IMG/VR virus record: IMGVR_UViG_3300037485_000561
Span: 1-39,022 of that record
Direction: 5' to 3' (one strand)
From: a virus
Length of the DNA: 39,022 nucleotides
The translations under genes were made by a program, and so were the position numbers. How positions within the stretch are numbered: position 1 is the first letter of the stretch; each line of letters starts with the position of its first letter. Shown here piece after piece: positions 21,981 to 30,879 of this stretch. The notes below the pieces were generated by a model, which searched no databases, was not told where the DNA came from, and was given only the letters and a program-made list of their open reading frames with translations.

Positions 21981-23788
21981 TACTGCTCAGATACCAAATT
22001 GCGGCCTGGCACGGTAGCGTTGACGCGCAGACCACGAATCGTTGGCCGGCCAAAGGTGGACTCGAACTTGAGATCCAGACCAAAGCCACGCTTTGCGATT
22101 GGGAAGCGCACCGTGTAATCTTGGTTGGATCCTGACGAGAACGTGAAGACCTCGGACGAGTTGTCTGGATTCTTGGCGATGGCCGTGATGACCAGCGTGT
22201 CGTTCGCGTTGGACAGGATGTCGACCTCACCGGATGCGAATCGTTTTGAGGTGAAGGTATTGTAAAAATACCGACGCGAAAGAATCTGGCCGGCGACTTG
22301 GTACTGACGGAAATTGTTTGTGATGTACGCGGGGATCTGGAATGGCAGCGTGGGCGTGCCGGTCAGATTATCAAACTCGTCGTAGTTGAGTTCTTCGCAG
22401 AGAAAAATGCCATTCTCGCGGTTGATGGCGTACATGCGCTTGGCCTGGCCGTAAAGTGAAACGACAAAGTTATCGACGTACATTCCGGTGGGAAACGTGT
22501 CGATGGACTCCCACGCCTTGTTGAGCATCGAGTAGACCAACACCACATTGTTGCGCGTGGCGCCATCGATGGGGACGGCCAGATAGTAACGGTTGTTGAA
22601 CATGCGCCCAACGGCACCAGAGACCGCGGTAGCGTTAATTCTAGCGATGATATCCGAGATAGGATCGGACAGCGGCGTCGTGTTCCCGAGTAGCTTTAAA
22701 TCAAGCGAAGGGTTGAGGAGATACACGCCGTTGTCCGAAAGAAAGAAGATGTACTCGCCGGCATTCACTACGGTGCGCCGAGCCGAGCATCCAAATTCTG
22801 CGGTCAAGGATTGAATAAAAGAAGTGCCACCGGGGGCGGCGCCAGACGTGTAGCCATTCGGATCAATGTAGGCGTAGTAAATTGAGTTGCGCTCAAAGAT
22901 GATGAACTTGTCTTCCTGCCACGGCTGAAATCCGACGATTGCGTCATTTGATCCGAGGTTGATGACGAACTGCGCGAAGTCCACGTCCCAAGTGTTGTAG
23001 TCGAGGTAGTCTGACGCAGCGATACGATCACGCGCTGTTTTCACCACAAGACGATTCTTGAAATAAAGACCAAAGTCGCTGCACGGCATGTTGGCCGATG
23101 CGCCAGTAGTCACACCTTGGGGGACTACGCTCACCGTCGATGCGCCATCCCATACAAGCGGTGCCTTGCCTTTCTTGCAGACAATCGTGCCAGTGGCCGG
23201 CGTGGCGGGCGTGCCGGTTACGCTGTAATCAAACGTGTTCGTGGCGACGTTGGAAATGACGAATGAGCCGTTGTACTCGGTCTGGGTTGCGCCCGAGATG
23301 ATGACCTCGTCGCCATTTGAAAAACCGTGCGAGGTAATCGTGACAGTAGCGGTGGATCCTGAGCGCGTGATGCTGGTAACCGAGACTGGATCGCTGCCCT
23401 GACCGCGGAATATATAGGCCACGTTGTTGGCCTGCACAATATCGACCTTGTCGGTAACGGCGATGGTGCGACCAGTGGGATAGTTGATCGCACTGCCAAC
23501 GGTCAGCGTGGCGGTGTTGTAAATGTAGAGGGCGCCGGCCATCGCCATAATGATGTACTCGACGCCGGCCGCGGTTGAGAAGACGCCTGAGCCGTAGATC
23601 GGTAGCCCGGCAATATCTACGGTGGTCAGGCGTTTCTGGCCCTTACGAGTAATCGCAATACCAAGGTCGAGCCGCATATTCTGCGAGAGCTGGACGTATC
23701 CAGGCTCAAGCTGGAGCGGATTCAATCGGCTCTGCATGCCGATGAAACCGTTCTCGGCTTCGACCATGTACTGGTTACTCAGTGCCAT
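21980..23788 (-). CDS. Tail nozzle / tubular protein B-like (602 aa)
   Basis: A beta-rich protein starting MALSNQYMVEAENGFIGMQSR. The N-terminal LQLEPGYVQLSQNMRLDLGIAITRKGQKRL is the usual opening of phage propeller-like nozzle proteins (NxxxxxG...R.G). Residues about 135-200 hold an inserted Ig-like or gated segment (SHGFSNGDEVIISGATQTEYNG), widespread in tail proteins. Later repeats (FKNRLVVKTARDRI, FMFNNRYYLAVPID-type strands, GQAKRMYAINREN) fit beta-propeller blades. Size and position after the fibres and before internal proteins support a T7 gp12-like nozzle. Not proven by motif alone. Confidence 0.6.
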   Translation of the reverse strand: MALSNQYMVEAENGFIGMQSRLNPLQLEPGYVQLSQNMRLDLGIAITRKGQKRLTTVDIAGLPIYGSGVFSTAAGVEYIIMAMAGALYIYNTATLTVGSAINYPTGRTIAVTDKVDIVQANNVAYIFRGQGSDPVSVTSITRSGSTATVTITSHGFSNGDEVIISGATQTEYNGSFVISNVATNTFDYSVTGTPATPATGTIVCKKGKAPLVWDGASTVSVVPQGVTTGASANMPCSDFGLYFKNRLVVKTARDRIAASDYLDYNTWDVDFAQFVINLGSNDAIVGFQPWQEDKFIIFERNSIYYAYIDPNGYTSGAAPGGTSFIQSLTAEFGCSARRTVVNAGEYIFFLSDNGVYLLNPSLDLKLLGNTTPLSDPISDIIARINATAVSGAVGRMFNNRYYLAVPIDGATRNNVVLVYSMLNKAWESIDTFPTGMYVDNFVVSLYGQAKRMYAINRENGIFLCEELNYDEFDNLTGTPTLPFQIPAYITNNFRQYQVAGQILSRRYFYNTFTSKRFASGEVDILSNANDTLVITAIAKNPDNSSEVFTFSSGSNQDYTVRFPIAKRGFGLDLKFESTFGRPTIRGLRVNATVPGRNLVSEQ

Positions 23789-23791
23789 TTT

Positions 23792-23980
23792 TTATTCGGA
23801 TTTAGGAGCCTCGGGCGCGGGCATGTTAGCTTTTACGATCTCCGCGAGCTTCGTGCGAAGTCCGCCAATCATGGCGAGTTCTTCACCGCGAAACGAGCCA
23901 CGGGTGGAGCAAACGTCGATGAGCTGGACGACGGCAGCGATGTCGTTGATGTCGATGGTTGGGAGGGATGTATCGGGCAT
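23792..23980 (-). CDS. Small conserved-type phage protein (62 aa)
   Basis: I start at ATG 23980 (MPDTSLPTIDINDIAAVVQLID), since the longer frame from 24040 would run into the fibre gene. The core VVQLIDVCSTRGSFRGEELAMIGGLRTKLAEIV is a pattern I know from many uncharacterised small proteins next to fibres in environmental phages. It is a helical hairpin with an Arg-rich turn. Leader AATCCAAATAATACTACC. No function known; a fibre chaperone is a possibility by position only. Confidence 0.7.
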   Translation of the reverse strand: MPDTSLPTIDINDIAAVVQLIDVCSTRGSFRGEELAMIGGLRTKLAEIVKANMPAPEAPKSE

Positions 23981-23987
23981 GGTAGTA

Positions 23988-25751
23988 TTATTTGGATTCA
24001 AGTGCGGCGAGACGCTGATGCACGGACTGAAGTTCGGCAACTAGATTTGCGTTCAACTCTTGGAGAGCTTTGACCGTTACCGACAAAATGGCATCCACCC
24101 GAAGATTCTGAACGCGATTTTCTTCATCCTTTGTGCCTTCCGCGCCCGATGGAATGACTTCTTGAACTTCGTGAGCAATGAAACCTTCGCGGACAATTCC
24201 ATCCGCTTTGAACAATTCTTTATAATCAGTAAATTCATAACTAACTGGGCGCAACTGCATCACACGATCAAGACCTGATGCGGTTTGTGTCGTGACGTTC
24301 TTTTTGATACGATAATCCGATACCGTTGCTATTTGACCAACATTTGTTGTATCAACCCACAAATATGGATTACCTGTCCATTGGAAATTAAATACATTGC
24401 TTCCAAATGCAGCACCAGTACCTGCGTGAGATTGATACCCATCACCAGCAACAGCACCATTTACTTGAAGTTTGTACGAAGGGTTTGTCAGGCCGACGCC
24501 GACGTTACCAGAACCTCCGGTTGCATTTAAGATAATATTTCCGCTGCCTGCACCGTCAAAGTTTAGATCGCTGTTAGTTCCGCTGGTAAGTTTTCTAATA
24601 CCCGAAAAACTAATTCCAACACCTTGAGATAGATTGTTTGCCCGTACCGCGAATATGTTTGTCGCTAATACATTGTCGGCACTTAAAACCGATAGCTTTT
24701 CGCTAGGACTCGACGTGCCGATGCCGAGTCCGGTGGAGGTGATGGTGGCAACCCTTGTACCCGCCGCCCCTAGTAGCAACGTCCCCCCAGCACCATCGAC
24801 CATAAAATCGCCCGAGTTTGTTAAAAAGGAACCATATGGGCCAGACGCTCCTAATCGAAGCGTAACCGCTCCGGTTCCCGAATCATATAAAAAAGAGTTA
24901 TCATTACCTATTACAAAACCAGCAGTTGCGGTAACAGAACCAGTCGTGCTCAATCCACCAGTAACAGCTAATCCAGTAGATGAGACCGTCGTGATTTGCG
25001 TGTTGTTTACAAGCGTTTGTACCGAACTTGCTGCGCCTGTGCTGCCGTAATAAATAGTTCCTGCCGTTGCTGAACTACCAACAAAATACGGGTTCGTCGC
25101 TGTGCTAGTAATGTTACTAGTCGCGCTCAACGCGCCAGTAACAGCGAGTCCGGTGGAAGAAAATTTTGCGATTGATGTCGTAAATGTTGAACCACCCGCA
25201 ACCGTACTTGCGCTAATATCTAAAGCTCCAGATGTTATTGTATTAGCTGCTATGCGCCAGTTATATACGCTATTTGAGGTATTAAATACCAGCCAGCCAA
25301 CATTATCACCAGATGGACTTGCGCTACCGATCCTTATTAAACCCTGTCCGGCAGCACTACCAAATGTATTATAGCCATCTTGCGTAGAATTGATTGCCCC
25401 GCTGGCCGTCAACGTCGTGAACGCGCCTGCGGCACCTAGCAATGCTGGTGCGCCAGTCGTGCCAGTATTGATGGCCAGTGCCGTAGCGATGCCAGTGCCT
25501 AGACCGCTGATACCAGTAGAAATTGGAATGCCAGTCGCATTTGCGAACAACTGCGTCAGCGTCGATTTGCGCAGTGCGGTGTCCGCGGCGCTGTGGATCA
25601 GTACGGTGTCCGCTGCGAGCGGTACGGTCTTCGCGGTCTGATCGGTGATGGCGCCAGGCAGCAAGATTGCCGCGTCGGCCAGTGCGTTGAGGTTGGTCGC
25701 GGTTACTTGGTCGCCGGTGCTGTAGGTCGTGCCTTTTTGAATTTGTGCCAT
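23988..25751 (-). CDS. Tail fibre with Peptidase_S74 intramolecular chaperone (587 aa)
   Basis: The N-terminus (MAQIQKGTTYSTGDQVTATNLNALADAAI) is a common virion-attachment head of phage fibres. The middle is Gly/Ser/Thr/Ala-rich with repeats such as STGLAVTGALS and ITSTGLGIGTSSP, typical of trimeric shaft. The C-terminal ~110 residues are the S74 self-cleaving chaperone: SDYRIKKNV (catalytic Ser/Lys region), then VMQLRPVSYEFTDY, GFIAHEVQEVIP and a final coiled coil (LNANLVAELQSVHQRL). It should trimerise, cleave itself and bind the host surface. The central DNA (about 24100-25400) looks more AT-rich by eye than its flanks. Confidence 0.88.
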   Translation of the reverse strand: MAQIQKGTTYSTGDQVTATNLNALADAAILLPGAITDQTAKTVPLAADTVLIHSAADTALRKSTLTQLFANATGIPISTGISGLGTGIATALAINTGTTGAPALLGAAGAFTTLTASGAINSTQDGYNTFGSAAGQGLIRIGSASPSGDNVGWLVFNTSNSVYNWRIAANTITSGALDISASTVAGGSTFTTSIAKFSSTGLAVTGALSATSNITSTATNPYFVGSSATAGTIYYGSTGAASSVQTLVNNTQITTVSSTGLAVTGGLSTTGSVTATAGFVIGNDNSFLYDSGTGAVTLRLGASGPYGSFLTNSGDFMVDGAGGTLLLGAAGTRVATITSTGLGIGTSSPSEKLSVLSADNVLATNIFAVRANNLSQGVGISFSGIRKLTSGTNSDLNFDGAGSGNIILNATGGSGNVGVGLTNPSYKLQVNGAVAGDGYQSHAGTGAAFGSNVFNFQWTGNPYLWVDTTNVGQIATVSDYRIKKNVTTQTASGLDRVMQLRPVSYEFTDYKELFKADGIVREGFIAHEVQEVIPSGAEGTKDEENRVQNLRVDAILSVTVKALQELNANLVAELQSVHQRLAALESK

Positions 25752-25761
25752 GTGAGTAGGT

Positions 25762-28287
25762 TTAGAGGATTAGTTTAGGGTAGCCCCAAGTCCCGTCGGC
25801 CAGTAGTGCTTTTTTATTGGCTCCATCTCCAGCAGCCGCGGCTGGGACGAATCCTTTGGTTCCACCTGATCCGCTGTCGCCAACGTAGGTTGGAATTGTG
25901 TTAGATGTCACGCTTGTAATGCGTCCTGTAGAGTCTACGACGATGGTAAGTGTCGTGGTGGTGCTGCCGTAGGTGCCGGCCGTTGCGCCAGACGCTGCAA
26001 CCGCTACGGTGACCGATGCGTCAGCGTTCGTAATGCTGACGCCAGTGCCGGCCGTAAGCCGCGCCGCCTTCCAGAGACTGTTGGTAGCATCACGCACCAG
26101 CAGTGCGCCGGCCGCGGGTGCGCTGGTAATCTGCACGTCGTGGATCTCGTCGAGTTCATAACCGTTCTGCACACGAACGTAAAGTTGACCGTTGCCGCTG
26201 TTGGCCCGCTCGACGATGCCAACGTAAACTAGGTGATTGGGAGCATACGGCTTTGTGCTGGTAACAGATCCAGCCGTGGCCCCGAGGTAGAGCGTGTCGC
26301 CATCGTTGTAAGCACCAAGATTGAGTCCATCGACAACGCCCACCATGCGAATGTAGCCTGCGTTGTTGGCCGCAATAGAAGAATCCAATACCACACCAAC
26401 GGTCTTTGCGCTGGTGGCATCGCTGGTGTTGTAGGCCAGCTTCACGCTCATCCGATTGCCGGTGGCGCCAAAAGCGTAGACGACCTGGCCCTTGGTAATT
26501 GTTACTGAATCGGCGTTGGTAACGTATGCATCAAGTACGTTCTGCGCAGCCGCAACATCAGACGACAACTCGTTGATTGCATCCTGCACCGTTGTGCTCG
26601 AGATCGTGCCAGATGGCACATTGGTGATCTGCGATGCGGTGTAGTCGCCGTTGGCCGAAACTACTGCGCCCGTGCGCGTGAATACCGACGTGACCGGCGC
26701 CGTTGGATAGCTCAGTTGCGTCCAGCTCGTCAGCAGCGAAGGAGTTGATCCGGTGATGATCCAAGACGTGCCGAGATCGGTACGAATGCACCAGTCGCCC
26801 TGCTGGCCGGTGAGCGCAAGCATTGCCGCCTCAGATGCCACCGCACCAAGGTAGCTGACAATGGAGATGTCTGGGATCTGTGAAGCGGTGAGCTTGCTGT
26901 CGGATCCGAGAGTTGCAGCGCCATTTGCCGCTCCAGCAGTAAGAAGTGCTGCACTTCCAAGGCCAAGATTGGTACGCGCATCAGATGCCGTTGTAGCTCC
27001 GGTGCCGCCATTAACAATGGCCACCGTTCCGGTTACGTTGCTGGCAGTTCCCGTCGTGTTTTGATTGAGCGTCGGAAAACTTGTTAAATTTGCCGCGGAT
27101 CCGTTGGGTGCCAGCACGTCCGTTCCGATCACTAGGCCAAGGTTTGTTCGAGCGTCCGCAGCCGTGGTCGCATTGGTTCCACCATTTGCCACTGCAACGG
27201 TTCCGGTGACATTTGCAGCCGTGCCAGTGGTATTCTGGTTCAGCGTTGGAAAATCGCCTGCAACCGCAATGGACGGCACGCCTGTGCCCGTAGTGTTCTT
27301 GAGGATACCAGTGGCAAGGCCGGCCAGTGCCGTGCCGTTGATCTTGGTGACCGTAGCAGTAAGCGCCCCGGTGGATCCTGCCGCAGTAACGTCGCCCGTG
27401 ATCGAGATCGTCTGGTCGCCGGTGTTGGTTCCTGAGAGATTCGTGCCGGTTACCGTGCCGGTTGCTGCGACGGATGACGGAGTGATGGCGCCGAGTGTTA
27501 GGCTGATGGCCGGCGTCGTGGTCGAGTTGGCCACGGATCCGCTCACGCCATTTGCGGTGGTTACCGAGACGCTCGTCACAGATCCCACGCCGGCCGCAGC
27601 CCATGACGTGGTCGATCCATTGGTCGAAAGCACCTTGCCAGAGTTGCCGGCTTGGCTTGGCAGAAGATCGTTCGCATCAGGCGCGACCCATGTAGCGTCT
27701 GCGCGAAGAAATTTCTTGGCCGCGGCAGATCCTGACGTTGGCGCCGGCACTAGGCCATGCGTGCCACCAGATCCAGAGTCGCCCACCATGTCTGGCAGCA
27801 TGCCATTGAGCGTGGACATGTCCAAATCACTCGGGGCGCCGGTGCCACTTGAGCGACCCTTGACCGTTGGGCCGGTCATGTCGGCCAGTTTTGCATTCGT
27901 GACCACGCCAGGCTGGATCGTGGTCGTGATCGAAGACGTGCCAGATCCAGCAACGTCAGATGACAGCGTGATCGTCTGGTCGCCGGTATTTGTGCCGCTC
28001 AGATTGGATCCGCTGATGGCGCCGACAGCCGTGACGGCATCTGGCGTGATCGAGCCGAGCGCCAGGGTGATGGATCCAGCCGACGTGATCGGGCTGTCGG
28101 TTACAGTAATCCCATCCGTGCCAGTAATGCCAATTGAGGTGACCGTGCCGCCGCCAGCAGCCGCAAAAATCTGAGCAACCGTGGCCCTCTTGTTGGTCGA
28201 GGTGTTACCGTCCACCATGACGGTGTAGTCCGTGGTGTTTACGGTTGTGGCTACTGGTAGCTGAGAGATTTTTTTATCAACACTCAT
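25762..28287 (-). CDS. Tail fibre / appendage protein with internal duplications (841 aa)
   Basis: Head MSVDKKISQLPVATTVNTTDY followed by long Gly/Thr/Ser/Ala/Val-rich shaft. Three motif pairs are visible: SGTNTGDQTI with a preceding T/S-N-L (about residues 97 and 285), FPTLNQNTTGTA followed by NVTGTVA and NGGTxATTAxDARTNLGL (twice, about 345 and 410), and VGDSGSGGTxG (near 168 and again near the C-terminus). A familiar module SVFTRTGAVVSANGDYTASQI then SGTISSTTVQDAINEL lies in the second half, then a beta domain (ITKGQVVYAFGATGNRMSV). There is no S74 domain. Likely the first fibre or a baseplate adaptor fibre. It starts in an ATGA overlap with the 38-aa gene. Confidence 0.8.
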   Translation of the reverse strand: MSVDKKISQLPVATTVNTTDYTVMVDGNTSTNKRATVAQIFAAAGGGTVTSIGITGTDGITVTDSPITSAGSITLALGSITPDAVTAVGAISGSNLSGTNTGDQTITLSSDVAGSGTSSITTTIQPGVVTNAKLADMTGPTVKGRSSGTGAPSDLDMSTLNGMLPDMVGDSGSGGTHGLVPAPTSGSAAAKKFLRADATWVAPDANDLLPSQAGNSGKVLSTNGSTTSWAAAGVGSVTSVSVTTANGVSGSVANSTTTPAISLTLGAITPSSVAATGTVTGTNLSGTNTGDQTISITGDVTAAGSTGALTATVTKINGTALAGLATGILKNTTGTGVPSIAVAGDFPTLNQNTTGTAANVTGTVAVANGGTNATTAADARTNLGLVIGTDVLAPNGSAANLTSFPTLNQNTTGTASNVTGTVAIVNGGTGATTASDARTNLGLGSAALLTAGAANGAATLGSDSKLTASQIPDISIVSYLGAVASEAAMLALTGQQGDWCIRTDLGTSWIITGSTPSLLTSWTQLSYPTAPVTSVFTRTGAVVSANGDYTASQITNVPSGTISSTTVQDAINELSSDVAAAQNVLDAYVTNADSVTITKGQVVYAFGATGNRMSVKLAYNTSDATSAKTVGVVLDSSIAANNAGYIRMVGVVDGLNLGAYNDGDTLYLGATAGSVTSTKPYAPNHLVYVGIVERANSGNGQLYVRVQNGYELDEIHDVQITSAPAAGALLVRDATNSLWKAARLTAGTGVSITNADASVTVAVAASGATAGTYGSTTTTLTIVVDSTGRITSVTSNTIPTYVGDSGSGGTKGFVPAAAAGDGANKKALLADGTWGYPKLIL

Positions 28288-28400
28288 TCAACGATGATTC
28301 GCCCGCCATCCTCCAACAAGATTTGCCTGTTGGACTCCTCGAGATTGAGGTAGGCCAACAGTTGGTGAACTTTGCGCAGCCGATTTAACAGCGCACGCAT
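28284..28400 (-). CDS. 38-aa protein upstream of the fibre gene
   Basis: ATG 28400 to TGA 28284-28286 gives 38 residues: MRALLNRLRKVHQLLAYLNL as amphipathic helix, then a short strand end SNRQILLEDGGRIIVE. ILLEDGGxxIxE ends are common on small phage tail-region peptides. The TGA overlaps the fibre ATG (ATGA), and it sits three bases from the preceding stop, so it fills the gap exactly. Function unknown; coupling suggests co-expression with the fibre. Confidence 0.7.
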   Translation of the reverse strand: MRALLNRLRKVHQLLAYLNLEESNRQILLEDGGRIIVE

Positions 28401-28403
28401 CGA

Positions 28404-28709
28404 TTAGTCCGTAAACGGAGAAGCGACAACGCGAGCGGCGCCGCTGTTCTGAATGAATTTAGCAGCCTGAGCGGTCTGACGACTCCAGAACTCACGATAG
28501 CCGGCCGCAAGCGAGTGACCGTTGGTCAAGCTTGGGGTGCTGGCATCAAACGTGACGTAGACGCTCGCGGTCTTGACCTCAACCAAGACGTAGTGCGTCT
28601 GGAGATCGAAGGCGCTGAGTTGTACTGCGCTGGTGGATACGGCAATTTCTTGCAGGGTTTTGCCAACGTGTGGTTTCGGATAAAGATTAACGGCTTTTGT
28701 GAGTTGCAT
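28404..28709 (-). CDS. Hypothetical small beta protein in tail region (101 aa)
   Basis: Strand-rich: AVNLYPKPHVGKTLQEIAVSTS, YVLVEVKTASVYVTFDASTP, then SLAAGYREFWSRQTAQAAKFIQNSGAARVVA. This looks like a small beta-sandwich, as in phage decoration or tail-collar proteins. It lies between the adaptor gene and the fibres, and overlaps neither. Leader AATTACTAATACCACC with no SD. I do not recognise the family. Confidence 0.6.
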   Translation of the reverse strand: MQLTKAVNLYPKPHVGKTLQEIAVSTSAVQLSAFDLQTHYVLVEVKTASVYVTFDASTPSLTNGHSLAAGYREFWSRQTAQAAKFIQNSGAARVVASPFTD

Positions 28710-28716
28710 GGTGGTA

Positions 28717-29487
28717 TTAGTAATTGAAGAAATTCATTCTGCGAACTTGGCCTTCGCTGAGTAGAATGCGTTCGACTTCTTTTTGACGAGCTTGTTCAGC
28801 ATCGTTTTCAGCCATCTGAGCTTGGTCGTATTGACCTTCAGCTCGCAGGTAATCAGACAGTGCGGCACGCGCCACATAGTCACCAAGAAAATATGGGATT
28901 TCGACTTTCTGCCAGCTCGACGCATTGCTCGACGGAGATTGATTGGCCGACGTTGCGACGATGCAGTTGTAGAGATTGCCTTTGGGTTGCTTGCCAGCGC
29001 CGGGAGTAAACGATCCGGTGTTGGTGCTGGGATCAAAGTAAGCCTGTGCGCCAACAGAGTAGGCCACAGTCGAGCTCCATGCATCGCCAAACAACTCTGG
29101 GTTACCGATACGGTATTCAATCCAGACCGGACTCACGTTCTCCATCAGGTTGACAAAGCTGTTGGTGCCGTCCTCATACAGAAAATATTTAACGAGATGC
29201 GCTCGAGTGGTGAGCCGCGGATCTGCGTTGTAGACATTCAAAACCTCACCAACGTCCTCGCCCAGAGTTACCGTGCGGATGCCCTCGGCATCAGTAGTAA
29301 CTGGATCGCCTGGCGTTGTGGTTACGCGAATGAGATCTGGCCAGACGTCGCTCTTCCAGACGCCGTCGAGACGGCCATTCGCAAAGTCACGAAATTGTGC
29401 AAACATCTGCGCGGTGATGTTCGAGCGGTCAAGACCCGCAAGCTGAAGATAGCGATAGAAAACAGTGCTGAGATCTATTGTGCGCAT
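28717..29487 (-). CDS. Head-tail adaptor / tail tubular protein A-like (256 aa)
   Basis: N-terminal helices MRTIDLSTVFYRYLQLAGLDRS, FRDFANGRLDGVWKSDVWPDL fit the adaptor family of podoviruses. A beta-region follows (EVLNVYNADPRLTTRAHLVKYFLY, then YRIGNPELFG) and a small inserted domain with VAYSVGAQAYFDPSTN...WQKVEIP, which resembles carbohydrate-binding or tail insertions. The C-terminus is a long helix pair (FLGDYVARAALSDYLRAEGQYDQAQMAENDAEQ), typical of T7 gp11-like adaptors. It sits four genes after the portal, close to capsid. Start overlaps the preceding gene by 13 bases. Confidence 0.65.
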   Translation of the reverse strand: MRTIDLSTVFYRYLQLAGLDRSNITAQMFAQFRDFANGRLDGVWKSDVWPDLIRVTTTPGDPVTTDAEGIRTVTLGEDVGEVLNVYNADPRLTTRAHLVKYFLYEDGTNSFVNLMENVSPVWIEYRIGNPELFGDAWSSTVAYSVGAQAYFDPSTNTGSFTPGAGKQPKGNLYNCIVATSANQSPSSNASSWQKVEIPYFLGDYVARAALSDYLRAEGQYDQAQMAENDAEQARQKEVERILLSEGQVRRMNFFNY

Positions 29488-29852
29488 GAAATGCTTCTTC
29501 CAAATTGATCGAGGATGCCAATCTTGCTGCCGTCGCTAGTAGATTTACCGTAGCCAACCTGCAGCTTGGTAGCACCGCCCTTTGTTTCCAGACCAGGGTT
29601 ATCCCTTAAAAATTCTTTAATGAATGCATCATTCTTCCAGCAGTCGTAGCCAAGTTTTTGGCCCCAAAAGTGAAAAGAGGAGGCAGGAATCCGAGCGCGT
29701 AGACGGCCTAAACCATCTACGCCTCGGTGATAGTTCTGGTTAATGGCCGAGGCTTTTTTGGCCTCGATCATTCCCAAAACCTTTTCCTTGTGCCAGCCCC
29801 GACGAAACTCGTCCAGTAGTGGCTTATAGAGATCGTCGGGGACAGCGACCAT
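29475..29852 (-). CDS. Hypothetical protein between capsid and adaptor (125 aa)
   Basis: Basic protein: helix (DLYKPLLDEFRRGWHKEKVLGM), then an Arg/Gly region (NYHRGVDGLGRLRARIPASSFHFWGQKLGYDCW) and a helix KNDAFIKEFLRDNPGLE. The ordering NYHRxxDGLGRxxARIPxxxFHxWG, right after the capsid gene, recurs in related phages in my memory but with no assigned role. The MCP stop is two bases upstream. A structural or head-completion role is inferred from position only. Confidence 0.6.
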   Translation of the reverse strand: MVAVPDDLYKPLLDEFRRGWHKEKVLGMIEAKKASAINQNYHRGVDGLGRLRARIPASSFHFWGQKLGYDCWKNDAFIKEFLRDNPGLETKGGATKLQVGYGKSTSDGSKIGILDQFGRSISCAQ

Positions 29853-29854
29853 GA

Positions 29855-30850
29855 TTAGCTCGAGAAGTCGAATTTACCGAACGCGAGCGGGTTCTTGACG
29901 ACGAGACCGGCGACGGCCTCGATCAAGCGGGCTGGGCCACCGCCGTAGTCAGGGAGATCCTTGACTTCTGGGAGGCTGGAGTAACGGATTTCGCAGAGAT
30001 CCATTGGGATGACATAGCCTTTGTAAGCCGCGGGCATGAACGCATCAGGATGGAGACGAATGCGACCGAAATCGCCCTCGAACACATCAACGCTCGAGAG
30101 GAAGGTCTCGGCATCGGCCTCACGATTGAACGTGCGGATCGAAGAAGCGGTGTTGGTGTTGGCGTTTTGGCTGGTCGTAAAGAGCAGGTTCGTGAAAGCG
30201 CGTTTGACCGAGCTGCCAACGATACCGTCGTAGTCACGGAAGGTGCCGGTCTGACCCCAGATGGAGGTCAGGAGACCTTGCACCATCGACTCATCAAGCG
30301 TCGTGGAGGCAGCGGAGCCACCAACGATGCTGGCGGAAGGCGTGCGGAAAGCAGAGGGGACAGCAGGGGTGCTGCCGCCGCTGGTGCTGATCCAGGTGCC
30401 CATCGCTTTGGTGAGGTAAGGATTGGTGCCGTTATCAGCCTGGCCATCGTTGGCCGAGAGGAAGGTGGCTTCCATATCGCGCTTCATCAGCGTGATGCCT
30501 TTGGCGACCATGCCAGCGAGTTCGTCCTTCAGACCGGCGACGATAGAGACATCGACGGAGAGAGGAGACACGCGCACGGGACGACGGAACACTTGGACGT
30601 AATTGGCCAAGAGCGCACGGCCCGAGTTGAGATTTTGGTAATCCGAGGAGGTGACATCCGTACCGTCGACGGTGCCGGTGGTGGCAGTCGCGGGGAAGTT
30701 GTCAGCCTGCCATTGGAGGTAGGTGTTGCCGGGCTTGGAGCCTTTTGGAGCCATCGCGACGAAGGGGGTGTCCTTCGCATCGACAAGCGAGATATAGTCA
30801 GCGAGGTCTTCGCGTTTACCGACCTGAGAGCGTTCGTAGAGTTGAGCCAT
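29855..30850 (-). CDS. Major capsid protein, SU10/DUF5309-like (331 aa)
   Basis: N-terminus MAQLYERSQVGKREDLADYISLVDAKDTPFV and the following YLQWQADNFPA block are the signature opening of the DUF5309/SU10-like capsid family (KRExLxDxxxxxDpxDTPF...EWQ). It contains RRPVRVSPLSVDVSIVAG, an E-loop-like stretch, LMKRDMEATFLS (spine helix), IVGSSVKRAFTNLL and SVDVFEGDFGRIRLHPDAFM strands of the HK97-type fold. Located right after the scaffold gene. It forms the icosahedral shell. No SD; an AT-rich perfect palindrome lies upstream. Confidence 0.87.
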   Translation of the reverse strand: MAQLYERSQVGKREDLADYISLVDAKDTPFVAMAPKGSKPGNTYLQWQADNFPATATTGTVDGTDVTSSDYQNLNSGRALLANYVQVFRRPVRVSPLSVDVSIVAGLKDELAGMVAKGITLMKRDMEATFLSANDGQADNGTNPYLTKAMGTWISTSGGSTPAVPSAFRTPSASIVGGSAASTTLDESMVQGLLTSIWGQTGTFRDYDGIVGSSVKRAFTNLLFTTSQNANTNTASSIRTFNREADAETFLSSVDVFEGDFGRIRLHPDAFMPAAYKGYVIPMDLCEIRYSSLPEVKDLPDYGGGPARLIEAVAGLVVKNPLAFGKFDFSS

Positions 30851-30863
30851 GTTAGTGAGTCCT

Positions 30864-30879
30864 AGTTTTTATAAAAACT
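30864..30879. promoter_or_regulatory. Perfect 16-bp palindrome before the capsid gene
   Basis: AGTTTTTATAAAAACT is self-complementary. It overlaps the scaffold stop and ends 13 bases before the capsid ATG (30850). It could form a hairpin in the mRNA, bind a dimeric regulator or mark processing. Confidence 0.4.

Noticed and set aside
27011-27604. 197-codon second frame on the minus strand in the large fibre
   Set aside because: His/Arg/Gly-rich reading of the fibre repeat; unlike the methyltransferase case it shows no recognisable motif.
27065-28174. 369-codon plus-strand frame across the large fibre gene
   Set aside because: Antisense shadow of a Gly/Thr/Val/Ala-rich repeat protein; Pro/Val/Ala repeats mirror the fibre repeats.
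30050-30865. 271-codon open frame on the plus strand across the capsid gene
   Set aside because: Antisense shadow of the major capsid gene in GC-biased codons; no start signal, and composition (Gly/Arg/Glu-rich) matches reverse reading of the capsid frame.
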